Source: Solea solea (taxonomy: Eukaryota > Chordata > Actinopteri > Pleuronectiformes > Soleidae). From it: a stretch of 64,000 nt of DNA. A program made the translations under genes and the position numbers. The stretch is taken from assembly GCF_958295425.1 (NCBI RefSeq), contig NC_081138.1:8978302-9042301 (forward strand). The letters are read 5' to 3'. Under the pieces are notes generated by a model. The model made no database searches, was not told the DNA's origin, and saw only the letters and a list, made by a program, of their open reading frames with translations. Shown here in pieces: positions 34,513-48,198 of the stretch; within the stretch, counting starts at the first letter, position 1, and the number at the start of each line of letters is the position of its first letter.

Positions 34513-36689
34513 GTGTTCAGCAAGATACGGCTGTTTTCTGATTTTTTTCAATTTTCTACTGTCCCATAACATAAAGCTCACAAATAAAGTTAAAATCTTA
34601 TAAGATATAATTATTTACCCTCAGTGTTTGATTTTGCAATGATTTCACTGTTTGGATGTGTTTTTCTATTTGTGTCTGTTTTTGTGCACATTCAGCAAGT
34701 ATACAGCTGTTTTCAGATTTTTTTTCAATTTTCTACTGTCCCATAACATAAAGCTCACAAATGAAGTTAACATCTTATCAGATATATTTCTGGACCCTCA
34801 GTGTTTGATTTTGCAATGATTTCACTGTTTGGATGTGTTTTTCTATTTGTGTCTTTTGTTGTGCACATTCAGCAAGTATACGGCTGTTTTCTGTTTTTTT
34901 TCATTTTTCTACTGTCCCATAACATAAACCTCACAAATAAAGTTAACATCCTATCAGATATACTTCTGTACCCTCAGTGTTTGATTTTGCAATGATTTTC
35001 ACTGTTTGGATGTGTTTTTCTATTTGTGTCTGTTTTTGTGCGTGTTCAGCAAGATACGGCTGTTTTCTGATTTTTTTCAATTTTCTACTGTCCCATAACA
35101 TAAAGCTCACAAATAAAGTTAAAATCTTATAAGATATAGTTATTTACCCTCAGTGTTTGATTTTGCAATGATTTCACTGTTTGGATGTGTTTTTCTATTT
35201 GTGTCTTTTGTTGTGCACATTCAGCAAGTATACGGCTGTTTTATGATTTTTTTTCATTTTTCTACTGTCCCATAACATAAACCTCACAAATAAAGTTAAA
35301 ATCTTTGAAGATATATTTATATACCTTTAGCGTTTGATTTTGCAATAATTTCACTGTTTGGATGTGTTTTTCTATTTGTGTCTGTTTTTGTGCACATTCA
35401 ACAAGGTTATGGCTGTTTTCTGATTTTTTTCATTTTTCTACTGTCCCATAACATAAACCTCACAAATAAAGTTAAAATCTTTGAAGATATATTTATATAC
35501 CTTTAGCGTTTGATTTTGCAATAATTTCACTGTTTGGATGTGTTTTTCTATGTGTGTCTGTTTTTGTGCGCATTCAGCAAGAATACGGCATTTTTCCTTG
35601 TTTTTCTTCATTTTCCTACTGTCCCATAACATAAACCTCACAAATAAAGTTGACATCTTATAAGATATAGTTATATACCTTTAGCATTTGATTTTGCAAT
35701 GATTTCACTGTTTGGATGTGTTTTTCTATATGTGTCTGTTTTTGTGCGCATTCAGCAAGAATACGGCTGTTTTCTGATTTTTTTCATTTTTCTACTGTCC
35801 CATAACATAAACCTCACAAATAAAGTTAACATCTTATAAGAAATAGTTATATACCTTTAGCGTTTGATTTTGCAATAATTTCACTGTTTGGATGTGTTTT
35901 TCTATTTGTGTCTGTTTTTGTGCGCAGTCAGCAAGTATACGGCTGTTTTCAGATTTTTTTTCATTTTTCTACTGTCCCATAACATAAACCTCACAAATAA
36001 AGTTAAGTTCTTATCAGATATACTTCTGTACCCTCAGTGTTTGATTTTGCAATGATTTCACTGTTTGGATGTGTTTTTCTATTTGTGTCTGTTTTTGTGC
36101 GCATTCAGCAAGTATACAGCTGTTTTCTGATTTTTTTATTTTTCTACTGTCCCATAACATAAACCTCACAAATAAAGTTAACATCTTATAAGATATACTT
36201 TTGTACCCTCAGTGTTTGATTTTGCAATGATTTCACTGTTTGGATGTGTTTTTCTATTTGTGTCTGTTTTTGTGCACATTCAGCAAGTATACGGCTGTTT
36301 TTTGATTTTTTTCAATTTTCTACTGTCCCATAACATAAACCTCACAAATAAAGTTAAAATCTTATAAGATATAGTTATTTACCCTCAGTGTTTGATTTTG
36401 CAATGATTTCACTGTTTGGATGTGTTTTTCTATTTGTGTCTGTTTTTGTGCGCAGTCAGCAAGTATACGGCTGTTTTCAGATTTTTTTTCATTTTTCTAC
36501 TGTCCCATAACTTAAACCTCACAAATAAAGTTAACATCTTATCAGATATACTTCCGTACCCTCAGTGTTTGATTTTGCAATGATTTCACTGTTTGGATGT
36601 GTTTTTCTATTTGTGTCTGTTTTGTGCACATTCAGCAAGTATACGGCTGTTTTCTGATTTTTTTCAATTTTCTACTGTCCCATAACATA

Positions 36690-39600
36690 AAGCTCACAAA
36701 TAAAGTTAAAATCTTATAAGATATAGTTATTTACCCTCAGTGTTTGATTTTGCAATGATTTCACTGTTTGGATGTGTTTTTCTATTTGTGTCTGTTTTTG
36801 TGCACATTCAGCAAGTATACGGCTGTTTTCTGACTTTTTTCAATTTTGTACTGTCCCATAACATAAAGCTCACAAATAAAGTTAAAATCTTATAAGACAT
36901 ACTTCTGTACCCTCAGTGTTTGATTTTGCAATGATTTCACTGTTAGATGTGTTTTTCTATTTGTGTCTTTTTTTGTGCACATTCAGCAAGTATACGGCTG
37001 TTTTCTAATTTTTTTCAATTTTCTACTGTCCCATAACATAAACCTCACAAATAAAGTTAACATCTTATAAGATATATTTCTGTACCCTCAGTGTTTGATT
37101 TTGCAATGATTTCACTGTTTGGATGTGTTTTTCTATTTGTGTCTGTTTTTGTGCGCATTCAGCAAGTATACGGCTGTTTTCTGATTTTTTTTCAATTTTC
37201 TACTGTCCCATAACATAAACCTCACAAATAAAGTTAACATCTTATAAGATATAGTTATCTACCTTTAGCGTTTGATTTTGCAATAATTTCACTGTTTGGA
37301 TGTGTTTTTCTATTTGTGTCTGTTTTTGTGCACATTCAACAAGGTTATGGCTGTTTTCTGATTTTTTTCATTTTTCTACTGTCCCATAACATAAACCTCA
37401 CAAATAAAGTTAAAATCTTTTAAGATATATTTATATACCTTTAGTGTTTGATTTTGCAAAAATTTCACTGTTTTTTTCTGTGTGTCTGTTTTTGTGCGCA
37501 TTCAGCAAGAATACGGCATTTTTCCTTGTTTTTCTTCATTTTCCTACTGTCCCATAACATAAACCTCACAAATAAAGTTAACATCTTATAAGAAATAGTT
37601 ATATACCTTTAGCGTTTGATTTTGCAATAATTTCACTGTTTGGATGTGTTTTTCTATTTGTGTCTGTTTTTGTGCGCAGTCAGCAAGTATACGGCTGTTT
37701 TCAGATTTTTTTTCATTTTTCTACTGTCCCATAACATAAACCTCACAAATAAAGTTAAGTTCTTATCAGATATACTTCTGTACCCTCAGTGTTTGATTTT
37801 GCATTGATTTCACTGTTTGGATGTGTTTTTCTATTTGTGTCTGTTTCTGTGCACATTCAGCAAGTATACGGCTGTTTTCTGACCTTTTTCAATTTTCTAC
37901 TGTCCCATAACTTAACCTCACAAATAAAGTTAACATCTTATAAGATATACTTCTGTACCCTCAGTGTTTGATTTTGCAATGATTTCACTGTTTGGATGTG
38001 TTTTTCTATTTGTGTCTGTTTTTGTGCGCATTCAGCAAGTATACGGCTGTTTTCTGATTTTATTCAATTTTCTACTGTCCCATAACATAAACCTCACAAA
38101 TAAAGTTAACATCTTATAAGATATAGTTATTTACCCTCAGTGTTTGATTTTGCAATGATTTCACTGTTTGGATGTGTTTTTCTATTTGTGTCTGTTTCTG
38201 TGCACATTCAGCAAGTATACGGCTGTTTTCTGATTTTTTTCAATTTTCTACTGTCCCATAACATAAAGCTCACAAATAAAGTTAAAATCTTATAAGATAT
38301 AGTTATTTACCCTCAGTGTTTGATTTTGCAATGATTTCACTGTTTGGATGTGTTTTTCTATTTGTGTCTTTTTTTGTGCACATTCAGCAAGTATACGGCT
38401 GTTTTCTAATTTTTTTCAATTTTCTACTGTCCCATAACATAAACCTCACAAATAAAGTTAAAATCTTATAAGATATAGTTATTTACCCTCAGTGTTTGAT
38501 TTTGCAATGATTTCACTGTTTGGATGTGTTTTTCTATTTGTGTCTGTTTTTGTGCACATTCAGCAAGTAAACAGCTGTTTTCAGATTTTTTTTCAATTTT
38601 CTACTGTCCCATGACATAAAGCTCACAAATAAAGTTAACATCTTATCAGATATACTTCTGTACCCTCAGTGTTTGATTTTGCAATGATTTCACTGTTTGG
38701 ATGTGTTTTTCTATTTGTGTCTGTTTTTGTGCGTGTTCAGCAAGATACGGCTGTTTTCTGATTTTTTTCAATTTTCTACTGTCCAATAACATAAAGCTCA
38801 CAAATAAAGTTAAAATCTTATAAGATATAGTTATTTACCCTCAGTGTTTGATTTTGCAATGATTTCACTGTTTGGATGTGTTTTTCTATTTGTGTCTGTT
38901 TTTGTGCACATTCAGCAAGTATACGGCTGTTTTCTGACTTTTTTCAATTTTGTACTGTCCCATAACATAAAGCTCACAAATAAAGTTAAAATCTTATAAG
39001 ACATACTTCTGTACCCTCAGTGTTTGATTTTGCAATGATTTCACTGTTAGATGTGTTTTTCTATTTGTGTCTTTTTTTGTGCACATTCAGCAAGTATACG
39101 GCTGTTTTCTAATTTTTTTCAATTTTCTACTGTCCCATAACATAAACCTCACAAATAAAGTTAACATCTTATAAGATATATTTCTGTACCCTCAGTGTTT
39201 GATTTTGCAATGATTTCACTGTTTGGATGTGTTTTTCTATTTGTGTCTGTTTTTGTGCGCATTCAGCAAGTATACGGCTGTTTTCTGATTTTTTTTCAAT
39301 TTTCTACTGTCCCATAACATAAACCTCACAAATAAAGTTAACATCTTATAAGATATAGTTATCTACCTTTAGCGTTTGATTTTGCAATAATTTCACTGTT
39401 TGGATGTGTTTTTCTATTTGTGTCTGTTTTTGTGCACATTCAACAAGGTTATGGCTGTTTTCTGATTTTTTTCATTTTTCTACTGTCCCATAACATAAAC
39501 CTCACAAATAAAGTTAAAATCTTTTAAGATATATTTATATACCTTTAGTGTTTGATTTTGCAAAAATTTCACTGTTTTTTTCTGTGTGTCTGTTTTTGTG

Positions 39601-40928
39601 CGCATTCAGCAAGAATACGGCATTTTTCCTTGTTTTTCTTCATTTTCCTACTGTCCCATAACATAAACCTCACAAATAAAGTTAACATCTTATAAGAAAT
39701 AGTTATATACCTTTAGCGTTTGATTTTGCAATAATTTCACTGTTTGGATGTGTTTTTCTATTTGTGTCTGTTTTTGTGCGCAGTCAGCAAGTATACGGCT
39801 GTTTTCAGATTTTTTTTCATTTTTCTACTGTCCCATAACATAAACCTCACAAATAAAGTTAAGTTCTTATCAGATATACTTCTGTACCCTCAGTGTTTGA
39901 TTTTGCATTGATTTCACTGTTTGGATGTGTTTTTCTATTTGTGTCTGTTTCTGTGCACATTCAGCAAGTATACGGCTGTTTTCTGACCTTTTTCAATTTT
40001 CTACTGTCCCATAACTTAACCTCACAAATAAAGTTAACATCTTATAAGATATACTTCTGTACCCTCAGTGTTTGATTTTGCAATGATTTCACTGTTTGGA
40101 TGTGTTTTTCTATTTGTGTCTGTTTTTGTGCGCATTCAGCAAGTATACGGCTGTTTTCTGATTTTATTCAATTTTCTACTGTCCCATAACATAAACCTCA
40201 CAAATAAAGTTAACATCTTATAAGATATAGTTATTTACCCTCAGTGTTTGATTTTGCAATGATTTCACTGTTTGGATGTGTTTTTCTATTTGTGTCTGTT
40301 TCTGTGCACATTCAGCAAGTATACGGCTGTTTTCTGATTTTTTTCAATTTTCTACTGTCCCATAACATAAAGCTCACAAATAAAGTTAAAATCTTATAAG
40401 ATATAGTTATTTACCCTCAGTGTTTGATTTTGCAATGATTTCACTGTTTGGATGTGTTTTTCTATTTGTGTCTTTTTTTGTGCACATTCAGCAAGTATAC
40501 GGCTGTTTTCTAATTTTTTTCAATTTTCTACTGTCCCATAACATAAACCTCACAAATAAAGTTAAAATCTTATAAGATATAGTTATTTACCCTCAGTGTT
40601 TGATTTTGCAATGATTTCACTGTTTGGATGTGTTTTTCTATTTGTGTCTGTTTTTGTGCACATTCAGCAAGTAAACAGCTGTTTTCAGATTTTTTTTCAA
40701 TTTTCTACTGTCCCATGACATAAAGCTCACAAATAAAGTTAACATCTTATCAGATATACTTCTGTACCCTCAGTGTTTGATTTTGCAATGATTTCACTGT
40801 TTGGATGTGTTTTTCTATTTGTGTCTGTTTTTGTGCGTGTTCAGCAAGATACGGCTGTTTTCTGATTTTTTTCAATTTTCTACTGTCCAATAACATAAAG
40901 CTCACAAATAAAGTTAAAATCTTATAAG
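36690..40928. repeat. 2,104-bp tandem duplication (12 monomers)
   Basis: Copy 1 is about 36,690-38,793 and copy 2 about 38,794-40,897, with agreement running on to 40,928. Markers: CTGTTAGATG 36,940 to 39,044, GCAAAAATTTCAC 37,456 to 39,560, and the CATTGATTTCAC tail 37,789 to 39,893. The copies share a private CATAACTTAACC deletion (about 37.91 and 40.01 kb). The left limit is CCCATAAC against CCAATAAC. The length is 8 bp short of 12 x 176 because it includes the 168-bp monomer. Confidence 0.85.
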
Positions 40929-42766
40929 ACATACTTCTGTACCCTCAGTGTTTGATTTTGCAATGATTTCACTGTTTGGATGTGTTTTTCTATTTGTGTC
41001 TTTTTTTGTGCACATTCAGCAAGTATACGGCTGTTTTCTAATTTTTTTCAATTTTCTACTGTCCCATAACATAAAGCTCACAAATAAAGTTAAAATCTTA
41101 TAAGATATAGTTATTTACCCTCAGTGTTTGATTTTGCAATGATTTCACTGTTTGGATGTGTTTTTCTATTTGTGTCTGTTTTTGTGCGCATTCAGCAAGT
41201 ATACAGCTGTTTTCAGATTTTTTTTCAATTTTCTACTGTCCCATAACATAAAGCTCACAAATGAAGTTAACATCTCATCAGATATATTTCTGTACCCTCA
41301 GTGTTTGATTTTGCAATGATTTCACTGTTTGGATGTGTTTTTCTATTTGTGTCTGTTTTTGTGCACATTCAACAAGGTTATGGCTGTTTTCTGATTTTTT
41401 TCATTTTTCTACTGTCCCATAACATAAACCTCACAAATAAAGTTAAAATCTTTTAAGATATATTTATATACCTTCAGTGTTTGATTTTGCAATATTTTCA
41501 CTGTTTGGATGTGTTTTTCTATTTGTGTCTGTTTTTGTGCGTGTTCAGCAAGATACGGCTGTTTTCTGATTTTTTTCAATTTTCTACTGTCCCATAACAT
41601 AAAGCTCACAAATAAAGTTAAAATCTTATAAGATATAGTTATTTACCCTCAGTGTTTGATTTTGCAATGATTTCACTGTTTGGATGTGTTTTTCTATTTG
41701 TGTCTGTTTTTGTGCACATTCAGCAAGTATACAGCTGTTTTCAGATTTTTTTTCAATTTTCTACTGTTCCATAACATAAAGCTCACAAATGAAGTTAACA
41801 TCTTATCAGATATATTTCTGTACCCTCAGTGTTTGATTTTGCAATGATTTCACTGTTTGGATGTGTTTTTCTATTTGTGTCTGTTTTTGTGCGCATTCAG
41901 CAAGTATACGGCTGTTTTCTGACCTTTTTCAATTTTCTACTGTCCCATAACATAAACCTCACAAATAAAGTTAACATCTTATAAGATATAGTTATCTACC
42001 TTTAGCGTTTGATTTTGCAATAATTTCACTGTTTGGATGTGTTTTTCTATTTGTGTCTGTTTTTGTGCACATTCAACAAGGTTATGGCTGTTTTCTGATT
42101 TTTTTCATTTTTCTACTGTCCCATAACATAAACCTCACAAATAAAGTTAAAATCTTTTAAGATATATTTATATACCTTTAGCGTTTGATTTTGCAATAAT
42201 TTCACTGTTTGGATGTGTTTTTCTATGTGTGTCTGTTTTTGTGCGCATTCAGCAAGAATACGACATTTTTCCTTGTTTTTCTTCATTTTCCTACTGTCCC
42301 ATAACATAAACCTCACAAATAAAGTTGACATCTTATAAGATATAGTTATATACCTTTAGCATTTGATTTTGCAATGATTTCACTGTTTGGATGTGTTTTT
42401 CTATATGTGTCTGTTTTTGTGCGCATTCAGCAAGAATACGGCTGTTTTCTGATTTTTTTCATTTTTCTACTGTCCCATAACATAAACCTCACAAATAAAG
42501 TTAAGTTCTTATCAGATATACTTCTGTACCCTCAGTGTTTGATTTTGCAATGATTTCACTGTTTGGATGTGTTTTTCTATTTGTGTCTGTTTTTGTGCAC
42601 ATTCAGCAAGTATACGGCTGTTTTCTGATTTTTTTCAATTTTCTACTGTCCCATAACATAAACCTCACAAATAAAGTTAAAATCTTATAAGATATAGTTA
42701 TTTACCCTCAGTGTTTGATTTTGCAATGATTTCACTGTTTGGATGTGTTTTTCTATTTGTGTCTGT
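39345..42766. repeat. Block shared with 44,093-47,690, one monomer missing here
   Basis: The offset is 4,748 bp on the left (39,560 to 44,308; 39,893 to 44,641) and 4,924 bp on the right (41,409 to 46,333; 42,113 to 47,037). The 176-bp step means that the later copy has one monomer more, the one at about 45,677-45,852 with CTGACTTTTTTC and TTTTGTACTG. That monomer is also present in the 36.7 and 38.9 kb copies, so loss near 40,925 is the simpler reading. The right end is GTTTTTGTGC against GTTTTAGTGC. Confidence 0.82.
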
Positions 42767-44087
42767 TTTTGTGCGCATTCAGCAAGTATACGGCTGTTTT
42801 CTGATTTTATTCAATTTTCTACTGTCCCATAACATAAACCTCACAAATAAAGTTAACATCTTATCAGATATAATTCTGTACCCTCAGTGTTTGATTTTGC
42901 AATGATTTCACTGTTTGGATGTGATTTTCTATTTGTGTCTGTTTTTGTGCGCATTCAGCAAGTATATGGCTGTTTTCTGATTTTTTTCAATTTTCTACTG
43001 TCCCATAACATAAACCTCACAAATAAAGTTAAAATCTTATAAGATATAGTTATTTACCCTCAGTGTTTGATTTTGCAATGATTTCACTGTTTGGATGTGT
43101 TTTTCTATTTGTGTCTGTTTTTGTGCACATTCAGCAAGTAAACAGCTGTTTTCAGATTTTTTTTCAATTTTCTACTGTCCCATGACATAAAGCTCACAAA
43201 TAAAGTTAACATCTTATCAGATATATTTCTGTACCCTCAGTGTTTGATTTTGCAATGATTTCACTGTTTGGATGTGTTTTTCTATATGTGTCTGTTTTTG
43301 TGCGCATTCAGCAAGAATACGGCTGTTTTCTGATTTTTTTCATTTTTCTACTGTCCCATAACATAAAGCTCACAAATAAAGTTAAAATCTTATAAGATAT
43401 AGTTATTTACCCTCAGTGTTTGATTTTGCAATGATTTCACTGTTTGGATGTGTTTTTCTATTTGTGTCTGTTTTTGTGCGCATTCAGCAAGTATACGGCT
43501 GTTTTCTGATTTTTTTCAATTTTCTACTGTCCCATAACATAAACCTCACAAATAAAGTTAACATCTTATAAGATATAGTTATTTACCCTCAGTGTTTGAT
43601 TTTGCAATGATTTCACTGTTTGGATGTGTTTTTCTATTTGTTTCTGTTTTTGTGCGCATTCAGCAAGTATACGGCTGTTTTCAGATTTTTTTTCATTTTC
43701 TACTGTCCCATAACATAAACCTCACAAATAAAGTTAACATCTTATCAGATATACTTCTGTAACCTCAGTGTTTGATTTTGCAATGATTTCACTGTTTGGA
43801 TGTGTTTTTCTATTTGTGTCTGTTTTTGTGCACATTCATCAAGTAAACAGCTGTTTTCAGATTTTTTTTCAATTTTCTACTGTCCCATAACATAAAGCTC
43901 ACAAATAAAGTTAACATCTTATCAGATATACTTCTGTACCCTCAGTGTTTGATTGTGCAATGATTTCACTGTTTGGATGTGTTTTTCTATTTGTGTCTGT
44001 TTTTGTGCGTGTTCAGCAAGATACGGCTGTTTTCTGATTTTTTTCAATTTTCTACTGTCCCATAACATAAAGCTCACAAATAAAGTT
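42711..44087. repeat. Block shared with 48,691-50,067
   Basis: The offset is 5,980 bp throughout, with shared TATAATTCTG, GGATGTGATTTTC, AAGTATATGGC, GTTTCTG and CATTCATCAAG variants. The match ends at AGTTAAC (44,087) against AGTTAAA, where the first copy switches into the start of the 44.09-47.69 kb block. A point difference is CTGTAACCTC at 43,758 against CTGTACCCTC. Confidence 0.8.
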
Positions 44088-46729
44088 AACATCTTATAAG
44101 ATATAGTTATCTACCTTTAGCGTTTGATTTTGCAATAATTTCACTGTTTGGATGTGTTTTTCTATTTGTGTCTGTTTTTGTGCACATTCAACAAGGTTAT
44201 GGCTGTTTTCTGATTTTTTTCATTTTTCTACTGTCCCATAACATAAACCTCACAAATAAAGTTAAAATCTTTTAAGATATATTTATATACCTTTAGTGTT
44301 TGATTTTGCAAAAATTTCACTGTTTTTTTCTGTGTGTCTGTTTTTGTGCGCATTCAGCAAGAATACGGCATTTTTCCTTGTTTTTCTTCATTTTCCTACT
44401 GTCCCATAACATAAACCTCACAAATAAAGTTAACATCTTATAAGAAATAGTTATATACCTTTAGCGTTTGATTTTGCAATAATTTCACTGTTTGGATGTG
44501 TTTTTCTATTTGTGTCTGTTTTTGTGCGCAGTCAGCAAGTATACGGCTGTTTTCAGATTTTTTTTCATTTTTCTACTGTCCCATAACATAAACCTCACAA
44601 ATAAAGTTAAGTTCTTATCAGATATACTTCTGTACCCTCAGTGTTTGATTTTGCATTGATTTCACTGTTTGGATGTGTTTTTCTATTTGTGTCTGTTTCT
44701 GTGCACATTCAGCAAGTATACGGCTGTTTTCTGACCTTTTTCAATTTTCTACTGTCCCATAACTTAACCTCACAAATAAAGTTAACATCTTATAAGATAT
44801 ACTTCTGTACCCTCAGTGTTTGATTTTGCAATGATTTCACTGTTTGGATGTGTTTTTCTATTTGTGTCTGTTTTTGTGCGCATTCAGCAAGTATACGGCT
44901 GTTTTCTGATTTTATTCAATTTTCTACTGTCCCATAACATAAACCTCACAAATAAAGTTAACATCTTATAAGATATAGTTATTTACCCTCAGTGTTTGAT
45001 TTTGCAATGATTTCACTGTTTGGATGTGTTTTTCTATTTGTGTCTGTTTCTGTGCACATTCAGCAAGTATACGGCTGTTTTCTGATTTTTTTCAATTTTC
45101 TACTGTCCCATAACATAAAGCTCACAAATAAAGTTAAAATCTTATAAGATATAGTTATTTACCCTCAGTGTTTGATTTTGCAATGATTTCACTGTTTGGA
45201 TGTGTTTTTCTATTTGTGTCTTTTTTTGTGCACATTCAGCAAGTATACGGCTGTTTTCTAATTTTTTTCAATTTTCTACTGTCCCATAACATAAACCTCA
45301 CAAATAAAGTTAAAATCTTATAAGATATAGTTATTTACCCTCAGTGTTTGATTTTGCAATGATTTCACTGTTTGGATGTGTTTTTCTATTTGTGTCTGTT
45401 TTTGTGCACATTCAGCAAGTAAACAGCTGTTTTCAGATTTTTTTTCAATTTTCTACTGTCCCATGACATAAAGCTCACAAATAAAGTTAACATCTTATCA
45501 GATATACTTCTGTACCCTCAGTGTTTGATTTTGCAATGATTTCACTGTTTGGATGTGTTTTTCTATTTGTGTCTGTTTTTGTGCGTGTTCAGCAAGATAC
45601 GGCTGTTTTCTGATTTTTTTCAATTTTCTACTGTCCAATAACATAAAGCTCACAAATAAAGTTAAAATCTTATAAGATATAGTTATTTACCCTCAGTGTT
45701 TGATTTTGCAATAATTTCACTGTTTGGATGTGTTTTTCTATTTGTGTCTGTTTTTGTGCACATTCAGCAAGTATACGGCTGTTTTCTGACTTTTTTCAAT
45801 TTTGTACTGTCCCATAACATAAAGCTCACAAATAAAGTTAAAATCTTATAAGACATACTTCTGTACCCTCAGTGTTTGATTTTGCAATGATTTCACTGTT
45901 TGGATGTGTTTTTCTATTTGTGTCTTTTTTTGTGCACATTCAGCAAGTATACGGCTGTTTTCTAATTTTTTTCAATTTTCTACTGTCCCATAACATAAAG
46001 CTCACAAATAAAGTTAAAATCTTATAAGATATAGTTATTTACCCTCAGTGTTTGATTTTGCAATGATTTCACTGTTTGGATGTGTTTTTCTATTTGTGTC
46101 TGTTTTTGTGCGCATTCAGCAAGTATACAGCTGTTTTCAGATTTTTTTTCAATTTTCTACTGTCCCATAACATAAAGCTCACAAATGAAGTTAACATCTC
46201 ATCAGATATATTTCTGTACCCTCAGTGTTTGATTTTGCAATGATTTCACTGTTTGGATGTGTTTTTCTATTTGTGTCTGTTTTTGTGCACATTCAACAAG
46301 GTTATGGCTGTTTTCTGATTTTTTTCATTTTTCTACTGTCCCATAACATAAACCTCACAAATAAAGTTAAAATCTTTTAAGATATATTTATATACCTTCA
46401 GTGTTTGATTTTGCAATATTTTCACTGTTTGGATGTGTTTTTCTATTTGTGTCTGTTTTTGTGCGTGTTCAGCAAGATACGGCTGTTTTCTGATTTTTTT
46501 CAATTTTCTACTGTCCCATAACATAAAGCTCACAAATAAAGTTAAAATCTTATAAGATATAGTTATTTACCCTCAGTGTTTGATTTTGCAATGATTTCAC
46601 TGTTTGGATGTGTTTTTCTATTTGTGTCTGTTTTTGTGCACATTCAGCAAGTATACAGCTGTTTTCAGATTTTTTTTCAATTTTCTACTGTTCCATAACA
46701 TAAAGCTCACAAATGAAGTTAACATCTTA

Positions 46730-48198
46730 TCAGATATATTTCTGTACCCTCAGTGTTTGATTTTGCAATGATTTCACTGTTTGGATGTGTTTTTCTATTT
46801 GTGTCTGTTTTTGTGCGCATTCAGCAAGTATACGGCTGTTTTCTGACCTTTTTCAATTTTCTACTGTCCCATAACATAAACCTCACAAATAAAGTTAACA
46901 TCTTATAAGATATAGTTATCTACCTTTAGCGTTTGATTTTGCAATAATTTCACTGTTTGGATGTGTTTTTCTATTTGTGTCTGTTTTTGTGCACATTCAA
47001 CAAGGTTATGGCTGTTTTCTGATTTTTTTCATTTTTCTACTGTCCCATAACATAAACCTCACAAATAAAGTTAAAATCTTTTAAGATATATTTATATACC
47101 TTTAGCGTTTGATTTTGCAATAATTTCACTGTTTGGATGTGTTTTTCTATGTGTGTCTGTTTTTGTGCGCATTCAGCAAGAATACGACATTTTTCCTTGT
47201 TTTTCTTCATTTTCCTACTGTCCCATAACATAAACCTCACAAATAAAGTTGACATCTTATAAGATATAGTTATATACCTTTAGCATTTGATTTTGCAATG
47301 ATTTCACTGTTTGGATGTGTTTTTCTATATGTGTCTGTTTTTGTGCGCATTCAGCAAGAATACGGCTGTTTTCTGATTTTTTTCATTTTTCTACTGTCCC
47401 ATAACATAAACCTCACAAATAAAGTTAAGTTCTTATCAGATATACTTCTGTACCCTCAGTGTTTGATTTTGCAATGATTTCACTGTTTGGATGTGTTTTT
47501 CTATTTGTGTCTGTTTTTGTGCACATTCAGCAAGTATACGGCTGTTTTCTGATTTTTTTCAATTTTCTACTGTCCCATAACATAAACCTCACAAATAAAG
47601 TTAAAATCTTATAAGATATAGTTATTTACCCTCAGTGTTTGATTTTGCAATGATTTCACTGTTTGGATGTGTTTTTCTATTTGTGTCTGTTTTAGTGCGC
47701 ATTCAGCAAGTATACAGCTGTTTTCTGATTTTTTTATTTTTCTACTGTCCCATAACATAAACCTCACAAATAAAGTTAACATCTTATAAGATATACTTCT
47801 GTACCCTCAGTGTTTGATTTTGGAATGATTTCACTGTTTGGATGTGTTTTTCTATTTGTGTCTGTTTCTGTGCACATTCAGCAAGTATACGGCTGTTTTC
47901 TGACCTTTTTCAATTTTCTACTGTCCCATAACATAAACCTCACAAATAAAGTTAACATCTTATAAGATATACTTCTGTACCCTCAGTGTTTGATTTTGCA
48001 ATGATTTCACTGTTTGGATGTGTTTTTCTATTTGTGTCTGTTTTTGTGCGCATTCAGCAAGTATACGGCTGTTTTCTGATTTTATTCAATTTTCTACTGT
48101 CCCATAACATAAACCTCACAAATAAAGTTAACATCTTATCAGATATAATTCTGTACCCTCAGTGTTTGATTTTGCAATGATTTCACTGTTTGGATGTG
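46730..48198. repeat. Block shared with 56,424-57,892
   Basis: The offset is a constant 9,694 bp (47,037 to 56,731; 47,986 to 57,680), including AATACGACATTT, GTTTTAGTGC and TTTTGGAATG. The match ends at GGATGTGATTTTC (48,198) against GGATGTGTTTTTC, where the distal copy joins material matching 49.6 kb. Confidence 0.8.

Larger units (their letters stand above)
26122..35300. repeat. Domain 3: family A with private variants
   Basis: The monomers are A-like but carry variants rare or absent elsewhere: CTTACAAGAT with TTTGCCCTGAG (26,518; 26,869; 27,221; 28,278; 29,863; 30,918), AGTCAGGAAG (27,641; 28,169; 28,698; 30,282; 31,337), CGCCTTTTTTT (27,131; 27,483; 28,011; 28,540) and TTTTGTTGTGC (about 29.04, 32.56, 34.85 and 35.21 kb). 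The spacing of these markers reveals dimer, trimer and 6-mer periodicity. From about 33 kb the monomers become closer to those of domain 1, for example TGATCATTCAG at 33,099, as at 5,646 and 9,334. No genes. Confidence 0.8.
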
